Origin: JAHECE01 sp963780675
Lineage (GTDB): Bacteria > Actinomycetota > Actinomycetes > Actinomycetales > JAHECE01
Assembly (NCBI GenBank): GCA_963780675.1
Contig: CAWACR010000010.1
Span: 650,021-714,020, forward strand
Reading direction: 5' to 3'
Length of the DNA: 64,000 nt
The notes beneath the pieces are model-generated. The model was not told the DNA's origin and searched no databases. It saw only the letters and a list, made by a program, of their open reading frames with translations. Shown here in pieces: positions 58,691 to 64,000 of this stretch. The translations under genes were made by a program, and so were the position numbers. The number at the start of each line of letters is the position of its first letter. The stretch's first letter is position 1.

Positions 58691-59083
58691 TCAGGGGCGT
58701 GTGGACAGCCTCTCGAATCCCACCGGATCACGGTGGATCTCCACCGGGCCGCCGCGCGCGATCGCGCCCACCGTGGCCAGCAACTCGTCGCTGACCTCGC
58801 CGTACAGGGTGACGGCGGACGACGTGATCAGTTCGGCGCCGCTCGCGAAGTGCCCGCCTTCGGCGCCCAGGCGCAGGTGGAGCCGGAAGGACTCCTCGTC
58901 CGGGTGCACCTGCAGCGTGGTCATCACGCCGGCGTCCTCGTCGAAGAAGAACTCCAGGAGGAGATGGCGGGAGTGGTTCGCCTCGATGTAGGCCGCCGTG
59001 GCTGCAGCGGCCGCGCGCATCGCCTCCAGCCCGCCCGGCCGGATCGTGCTCCTGCCCACGAAGACGATCGCTCCCATGATCAT
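58691..59083 (-). CDS. Small dimeric alpha/beta-barrel-like protein (quinol monooxygenase-like)
   Basis: 130 aa, starting MIMGAIVFVGRSTIRPGGLE (ATG 59083; a second ATG at 59077). IEANHSRHLLLEFFFDEDAG and LQVHPDEESFRLH resemble ABM-type monooxygenase strands and helices; assignment tentative. It follows tetR by 76 bp, with a perfect copy of the tetR operator in between, so it is the probable regulated target. Confidence 0.6.
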   Translation of the reverse strand: MIMGAIVFVGRSTIRPGGLEAMRAAAAATAAYIEANHSRHLLLEFFFDEDAGVMTTLQVHPDEESFRLHLRLGAEGGHFASGAELITSSAVTLYGEVSDELLATVGAIARGGPVEIHRDPVGFERLSTRP

Positions 59084-59143
59084 CCGCCCCCTCGCGGTCG
59101 TTGCCGGCTCGCGGCTGATGCCGTGGCACCTCAAGAGTGCGCG

Positions 59144-59168
59144 CCCACTTGACAGCATGTCAAGTGGG
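59144..59168 (-). promoter_or_regulatory. Operator 1 (perfect palindrome) before the monooxygenase-like gene
   Basis: CCCACTTGACA-GCA-TGTCAAGTGGG, 11-bp arms. It contains TTGACA (a possible -35) and overlaps the tetR stop codon. Shares ACTTGACA-N3-TG-CAAGT with operator 2. Confidence 0.75.
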
Positions 59169-59795
59169 CAGGGTACCGCGCTCCCCGACGGCGACCAGAG
59201 CCCCGCTGAGCAGGGCGAACACCCGCTCGGCATACTCCTCGCGCGTCCAGCCCAGACGCCGGACCGCCTCGCGCCACGGCCCGGGCATGCACACGAGGTA
59301 GACCATCTGCGCCGCGGACTCGACCGTCCAGCCCGGCGCCAGGTCACCCTCGTGGGCGATGCGCGCCACGATCGACCGGGCGAACGCCTGCCGCCGCGCC
59401 ATCCGGTCCCGCCACGCCGCGCCGAGAGCCGGGTCGGCGTCCTGGCCGGCCTCGAGCACCTCGGTCACCCGGTCGATCGACGCCGTGTACCAGCTCAATC
59501 TCTCGACGAGCCTGTGCAGGGCCTCGACGCCGGAAGGAGCGCCCGCGATGCTCGCCCGGAACTCGCCCACGCCCTGGCTCGTGTCGATGAAGTCCACCAG
59601 CGCGATCAGCAGACCCGCGCGGTCACCGAAGTGCAGGTAGACGGCCTGGCGGGACACCCCGGCCCGGGCGGCGACGTCCGCGATGCGCAGGTCGGCCCCG
59701 CGTCCCTCCAGGACCTCCCGAGCGGCCTCGAGGATGCGCCGGCGGGTCTCCGGCTCTCCGTAGGCGACACGCGTCGCGGCCCCGGTACTTGACAC
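59160..59795 (-). CDS. TetR/AcrR-family regulator
   Basis: 211 aa. HTH at about 17-62 with LRIADVAARAGVSRQAVYLH. The ligand domain contains WYTASIDRVTEVLEAGQDAD. GTG 59795 is covered by operator 2, and CATACT lies 7 nt upstream, so the transcript is probably leaderless and autorepressed. Confidence 0.88.
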   Translation of the reverse strand: MSSTGAATRVAYGEPETRRRILEAAREVLEGRGADLRIADVAARAGVSRQAVYLHFGDRAGLLIALVDFIDTSQGVGEFRASIAGAPSGVEALHRLVERLSWYTASIDRVTEVLEAGQDADPALGAAWRDRMARRQAFARSIVARIAHEGDLAPGWTVESAAQMVYLVCMPGPWREAVRRLGWTREEYAERVFALLSGALVAVGERGTLPT

Positions 59796-59806
59796 GGTGC
59801 CAAGTA
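59786..59806 (-). promoter_or_regulatory. Operator 2 over the tetR start codon
   Basis: TACTTGACA-CGG-TGCCAAGTA, one mismatched pair, same core as operator 1. Overlaps the -10-like CATACT and the start codon. Confidence 0.72.
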
Positions 59807-59931
59807 TGGCGAGGACGACGGCGCCCGCGCGCCCTCACCATCGGCGCGTCCTCAGGCACGCGCACGGCTGGGATCGCACCGCGGGTGGTCGGGGCAGCCC
59901 CGGTTCGAGTTCGCCCTGCGCCGCGATTCCG

Positions 59932-61749
59932 TCAGCACCGCCACATGGAGAAGGCCGGCCCGTCCGCAGGGAGGGTGACGGCGCCGTCGGCGTCGGCCCG
60001 GAGATCGGGGGTGCCGGCGAGGCCGATCAGCTCACGGCCGACGACGGCACCCGGCAACCGGACGGGCAGGTGATCGGCGCGGGCGGCGTGAACGAGCACA
60101 CTCTCCCCCGGCGCCTCACGCAGGAAGGTGACGGCGTCGTCGCCGACGGCGAGCCAGCGCAGGCCGCCGTGGCGCAGGGCGACGCTCTCGGCCCGCGCGG
60201 CGAACAGGGCCCGGTTCATGGCCAGCCGGCCCGTGTCCCACCGGGCGGTGTCGTGCCACGGGAACGGTCGACGCCCGTCCTCGCCGTTGACACCTTCCTG
60301 GCCGATCTCATCCCCCGCCCAGAGCATCGGGATGCCGGGCATCGACGCCAGCAGGCCGAACGCGACGGTGATCATGGCCTCGTTCCCGTTCAGGAACGTC
60401 GCGATCCGCGGCACGTCGTGCGAGCCGACCAGGTTCAGGGCGTGCGCCGTCGCCCGCCACGGCTGCGCGCCGGCGAACGTGCGCATCGCGGCGACCATCG
60501 ACGTCGCGCCGAAACTCGGGAACGGCGTGAACGGACCCGGCTCGAAGGTCACCGGCGCGGGACGCTTCACCCACTGCCACAGCGGCCGGGCGAACCCCGC
60601 GTAGTTCATCACGCCGTGCCAGCCGTCGCCGAGCAGGTCGTGGGAGGCGTCGTGGGAGTGCTCGGCCAACAGCAGCGACTCCGGGTTCGCGGCCGCCATC
60701 GTTGCGCGCAGCGTCGTCGCGACCATGTGGTTGAGGTCGATCGTGCCGAGCCGGGCCGTCATGTTCGCGACGTCGATCCGCCACCCGTCCATGCCGTGCG
60801 GTCCGAGCCACTTCGCCACCGTCGAGTCCGGCCCCTCGTACAGGGCGCGGCGCAGGCCCTCGTTGCGGTGGTCGAACTTCGGCAACGAGGGGTGCCCGAA
60901 CCAGCACACGTACTCGTCCGGGTGGTGGGTGAACGTGAAGTACCCCGCCTCGGGGGACGTCGCATCGGCGATGGCGCGCTGGAACCACTCGTGCGCCGCG
61001 CCGCAGTGGTTCGTCGTCAGGTCGCCCATCACACGCATCCCGCGCGCGCGCGCCGCGTCCGAGAGCCGGGTCAGGGCCTCGTTCCCGCCGAGCAGCGGGT
61101 CGACCTCGTCGAACGTCGAGGCGTCGTACCGGTGGTTGGAGCGGGCCGGGAAGATCGGCGTCAGGTAGACCGTGTTGGCGCCCGTGGAGGCGATGTGGTC
61201 CAGGTGCGTGGTGATGCCGTCGAGGTCGCCCCCGTAGTACTGGAATGCGGCCTCCGGACCTGTGCCGATCACCGGGTCGTCCCAGCCCTGGGGGATCGCC
61301 CAGTCCGGTGCCGGGCGTTCGACGGACTTCGCGAACCGGTCCGGGAAGACCTGGTAAAGCACGGCGTCGGACGCCCACGCCGGCGGGGCCGGGTGCGTGG
61401 TGACCCGGAAGTCGGCGGCATCGGTCACGTCGTAGGTGTGGGCACCCTCGCCGTTCAGCCACTGGTAGCCGTTGGGTACGCCGTCGATCAGCCAGCGGTA
61501 GTTCACCACCGGGTTCTCCACCCGGAACTGCCCCCGCAACCACACCTCGTGATCGGTCTCCCGATCGACCGACGTCTCCGTCAGGGCCTGCTCGCCGTCG
61601 ATGTAGGTGCGCAGCATCGCGCGGGAGACCCCGCTCGACTTCGGCACCCGCAGGAACACCGACACCGTGTCACCGACGTCAGGCGTCAGATCCGAGACGT
61701 AAGTCGCCGAGCCGTCATGGTGCGGGACGCCGGACAGATCCTTGAACAC
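59932..61749 (-). CDS. GH13 alpha-amylase/neopullulanase-like glycoside hydrolase
   Basis: 605 aa. N-terminal beta domain (about 1-140), then a (beta/alpha)8 catalytic domain from LYQVFPDRFA. DLTTNH is conserved region I; GWRIDVANM holds the nucleophile Asp near 325, LLAEHSHDA the acid/base Glu near 362, and NLVGSHDVPRI the third Asp near 443. No signal peptide, so probably intracellular maltooligosaccharide hydrolysis. GGAGG lies 5 nt before GTG 61749. Confidence 0.93.
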   Translation of the reverse strand: MFKDLSGVPHHDGSATYVSDLTPDVGDTVSVFLRVPKSSGVSRAMLRTYIDGEQALTETSVDRETDHEVWLRGQFRVENPVVNYRWLIDGVPNGYQWLNGEGAHTYDVTDAADFRVTTHPAPPAWASDAVLYQVFPDRFAKSVERPAPDWAIPQGWDDPVIGTGPEAAFQYYGGDLDGITTHLDHIASTGANTVYLTPIFPARSNHRYDASTFDEVDPLLGGNEALTRLSDAARARGMRVMGDLTTNHCGAAHEWFQRAIADATSPEAGYFTFTHHPDEYVCWFGHPSLPKFDHRNEGLRRALYEGPDSTVAKWLGPHGMDGWRIDVANMTARLGTIDLNHMVATTLRATMAAANPESLLLAEHSHDASHDLLGDGWHGVMNYAGFARPLWQWVKRPAPVTFEPGPFTPFPSFGATSMVAAMRTFAGAQPWRATAHALNLVGSHDVPRIATFLNGNEAMITVAFGLLASMPGIPMLWAGDEIGQEGVNGEDGRRPFPWHDTARWDTGRLAMNRALFAARAESVALRHGGLRWLAVGDDAVTFLREAPGESVLVHAARADHLPVRLPGAVVGRELIGLAGTPDLRADADGAVTLPADGPAFSMWRC

Positions 61750-61930
61750 AGTGCCTCCACGTTGACTCACCGGCACGGGCGCACGTCGAGTCGCCCGCTT
61801 CCCGCCAAAGCCTGCCACCACAGGTCCGCTCGCCACCGCCGGATCGCGCGGACCAGGCAACCGGACCCAGGAGCCGACCGTTCCTCGACCAGGAGTCGTC
61901 CCAGATCCGTGATACCGCTGATCCGGCGCG

Positions 61931-62329
61931 TCAGTCGCTCACGGTGTCGCCGTGGCGATGGGCGACCCTCCACTCGCCGCCCTCGCGCCGGTACACCTGG
62001 GTCGCCCGCAGCGTGTAGCTGCGCGGCTGACCGTCGACGGAGGCCGAGGTGTGCTCGAGGCCGGCGGTGTAGGCCATGTCGCCCACCACGTCAGACGCCA
62101 GCACCTCGACCTCGAACGACGTGCAGTCGGAGAAGCTCCCCCCGAGGAAGGCGAAGAGTTCGGCCACCTCGTGCTGCCCGAAGGCGTTGCGCCACGCACC
62201 CAGGACGGACACGGGCTCGTTGCGGGACCAGAGCGCGCGGCGCGGGGCCGGGTCGCCGTTGTGCAGGGCCAGTTCCGCCCGGTACAGCGTGGTCGTGACC
62301 CATTCCAGGAAGTCATCGTGGTCGGACAT
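61931..62329 (-). CDS. NTF2-like (SnoaL/DUF4440-type) protein
   Basis: 132 aa. RRALWSRNEPVSVLGAWRNA, AYTAGLEHTSASVDGQP and VYRREGGEWRVAHRHGD are the typical strands and last helix of the cone-shaped NTF2 fold. Function unknown; often a small-molecule binder or isomerase-like protein. Start ATG 62329. 62330-62620 contains no supported gene. Confidence 0.8.
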   Translation of the reverse strand: MSDHDDFLEWVTTTLYRAELALHNGDPAPRRALWSRNEPVSVLGAWRNAFGQHEVAELFAFLGGSFSDCTSFEVEVLASDVVGDMAYTAGLEHTSASVDGQPRSYTLRATQVYRREGGEWRVAHRHGDTVSD

Positions 62330-62620
62330 ACCGGCAGCATGCTCCCGGTCCGGTGCCTGTGCACAGGAATGACTGCGCCACCCGGCGAACTCCCCGGCGA
62401 TCGCGGCTTCGCCGGGCCGGACGCCGCCCGCAGGCAATCACGGGACGCCGCAGTGCCCATCACGGGCGGGACGGCCGTGCCCCGTGGGTCGGCCTCGCCG
62501 TCGTCGGGCTCGTGGCGCGCGCCGCCGCCCTGCTCGACGACCGCCGGCAGCGGGCGGCCGCGTCCGGATCCGCGCCGGCCCCCGACGAGCCGCGGGATCG
62601 CCCTCGGCTAGCCTCGACGG

Positions 62621-63391
62621 GTGACCACCGATGAAAGAGGCTCCGAGATCGCGCTGAACCGGGCGCTCTGGGCGGTCATGAACGAACGCTTCACCGATGC
62701 TGCGGCCGAGGACATGTGGGCCCGACCGGAGGTGGTGTGGGGGCTCTTCGCGGTTCCGGAGCGAGACCTCGGCGTCCTGGGAGATGTCCGTGGCCTCGAC
62801 GTCGTGGAACTGGCCTGCGGCACCGCCTACTTCTCCGCGTGGCTCGCCCGGTCCGGGGCAACCACGGTGGCGGTGGACCTCTCGGGCGAGCAGCTGGCCA
62901 CCGCGATGAGGCTGCAACGCCGGACCGGCCCGGCCTTCCCCCTGATCCAGGGGGATGCGGAGCGGGTGCCGCTGGCGAGCGGATCGTTCGACCTCGTGGT
63001 GAGCGAGCACGGAGCCGCTGCGTGGTGCGACCCCGAGCGCTGGCTGCCGGAGGCGGCCCGACTCCTGCGGCCAGGGGGACGGTTGGTGTTCCTGACCAAC
63101 AGCCATCTCTCGGCGCTGTGCGTCCCTGAGGAGGAGGGTGTCGCGGAGGAACGACTGATGCGCGGTCAGCGGCAGGCCTACCGGATCCGCTGGCCCGGAG
63201 GCGGCCTCGAGTTCCATCCCTCGCACGGGGACTGGGTGCGGTTGCTGCGCAGGTCCGGCTTCGTGGTCGAGGCCATGCACGAGATCTATGCGCCGCCGGA
63301 CGGCGGCGACCATGCCTTCTACGAGATCGTGTCGGCCGACTGGGCGAGCAAGTGGCCGGCCGAGGAGCTCTGGGTGGCCACGCGTCCGTAA
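62621..63391 (+). CDS. Class I SAM-dependent methyltransferase
   Basis: 256 aa. Motif I VVELACGTAYFSAWLA near 64, acidic end of strand 2 VAVDLSGEQL, and motif II/III GDAERVPLASGSFDLVVSEH near 110-130 (UbiE/Methyltransf_11 type). Substrate unknown. TAGCCT at 62609-62614 lies 6 nt before GTG 62621; leaderless. Confidence 0.9.
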   Translation: MTTDERGSEIALNRALWAVMNERFTDAAAEDMWARPEVVWGLFAVPERDLGVLGDVRGLDVVELACGTAYFSAWLARSGATTVAVDLSGEQLATAMRLQRRTGPAFPLIQGDAERVPLASGSFDLVVSEHGAAAWCDPERWLPEAARLLRPGGRLVFLTNSHLSALCVPEEEGVAEERLMRGQRQAYRIRWPGGGLEFHPSHGDWVRLLRRSGFVVEAMHEIYAPPDGGDHAFYEIVSADWASKWPAEELWVATRP

Positions 63392-63419
63392 GCGGGGCTC
63401 GCCGACGTTGAACCAGGCG

Positions 63420-63596
63420 TCACTGGCCTCCCTCGGTCACGAACTCGGGGACGCCCTGGTCGGGGACCGCCTCGATCCCCACTCGGGTGTCGGGGTGGAG
63501 GTAGAGGTCATAGGACTCGGCCCGATCCCAGCCCGCCTCACAGGCCCGGCGCCACGCCCGCCACCGCCAGATGTTCTCGACCTGCACCTCATCCAC
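63420..63596 (-). CDS. Possible small hypothetical protein
   Basis: 58 aa from GTG 63596: VDEVQVENIWRWRAWRRACE then AGWDRAESYDLYL. Trp/Arg-rich, no family recognised. Weak AAGGACGGG upstream. 63597-63947 shows no gene I can support. Confidence 0.4.
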   Translation of the reverse strand: MDEVQVENIWRWRAWRRACEAGWDRAESYDLYLHPDTRVGIEAVPDQGVPEFVTEGGQ

Positions 63597-63947
63597 GACA
63601 GACCCGTCCTTCTGCGACGCTCCGCCGGGTCACCCGACCCGCTGCTCACCTGCCCACGGCGCGCAATCGACGCCGATCAGGTCGCGCCGGTGAGGCAGGC
63701 GCGGAGATCATGCCCCAACACCGCCCTCGACGCAAGCGCTTGCATCGGGACTCTCCGAGGACGCCCACTCGCCCCGGCGGACCGAGGTCCAGATCGCGGG
63801 CATGGCCGTCGGCGGTGCCGGTCGCCCCTCGCCTTGCCCGGCGATAACCAAGTCCCAGTCGTGCCCGGACGTCGGAAGCCCGGGGTCGGGCGAACGAACT
63901 ACTGGCCGTTGACGCCACCGCTTCCTTGACCTGCTGGGCCAGAACGA

Positions 63948-63983
63948 CATCAGGGCCGCCCCCTGGTGGGGGCGGCCCTGATG
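63948..63983. terminator. 16-bp perfect hairpin terminator
   Basis: Arms 63948-63963 and 63968-63983 with a TGGT loop. A strong stem near the window edge that probably ends a transcript entering from either side. Confidence 0.7.
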
Positions 63984-64000
63984 TGAATGGTGTTCGGCGG

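Noticed and set aside
59797..62298. 833-codon forward frame opposite the amylase
   Set aside because: Arg/Val/Pro-rich shadow frame; GH13 motifs are clear on the reverse strand.
63708..63950. 80-aa reverse frame at the window end
   Set aside because: No recognisable composition, motif or ribosome-binding site; competing frames look equally likely.

Overview
The window is very GC-rich, densely coded DNA with GTG starts, 4-nt stop/start overlaps and many start codons placed 6-7 nt after a TANNNT box. It carries ClpC, a GlnR-like regulator, an adjacent ppk1-mutT1 pair as in mycobacteria, and DUF47/Pit. This points to a chromosome of Actinomycetota, probably Micrococcales (Cellulomonadaceae/Promicromonosporaceae type). 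The genus is inferred; the rest rests on gene families recognised from translated sequence.

Layout. 0-30.4 kb is ordinary backbone: the start of a BglG-type antiterminator, a histidine phosphatase, clpC, two MFS exporters (the second with its own TetR), an esterase, PAP2, a macro-domain protein, dtd, a Rieske lipoprotein, FUSC, a YgfZ-like protein, nitrobindin, a GlnR-like regulator with the DUF47-Pit phosphate pair, ppk1-mutT1, a transglutaminase, a duplicated META lipoprotein, a membrane protein under a CsoR-like operator, an APC permease and TrkH.

30.4-51.9 kb is a composite genomic island in the 3' end of a tRNA-Lys(TTT) gene. The tRNA 3' end is repeated at 38.70 kb (41/41 bp), 48.62 kb (about 36/39) and 51.87 kb (21 bp), cutting the island into three segments. 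Segment 1 has an intact tyrosine integrase, an SNF2 helicase/SWIM pair broken by about seven +1 frameshifts, a two-component remnant, a Doc toxin-antitoxin pair and an integrase fragment. Segment 2 carries a complete kdp operon (27-aa peptide, kdpFABCDE) and an orphan DUF4118 protein. Segment 3 has a MazEF-like pair, ridA, an integrase N-terminal fragment, a pRiA4b-like protein and a RibD-like reductase. Falling att identity with distance from the tRNA suggests stepwise accretion, newest next to the tRNA.

51.9-55.6 kb is a degraded zone (frameshifted helicase, shortened SRPBCC, N-terminally truncated cyclase-like gene). 55.6-64 kb returns to backbone: SDR, alpha/beta hydrolase, a TetR with two matching operators around it and its probable target, a GH13 alpha-amylase, an NTF2-like protein and a methyltransferase.

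Potassium is a theme: TrkH just outside the island and KdpFABC-DE inside it give constitutive and inducible uptake. Phosphate genes (DUF47-Pit, ppk1) also cluster. A 12-mer, GACGACGGCGCC, occurs at least 17 times, almost all outside the island.
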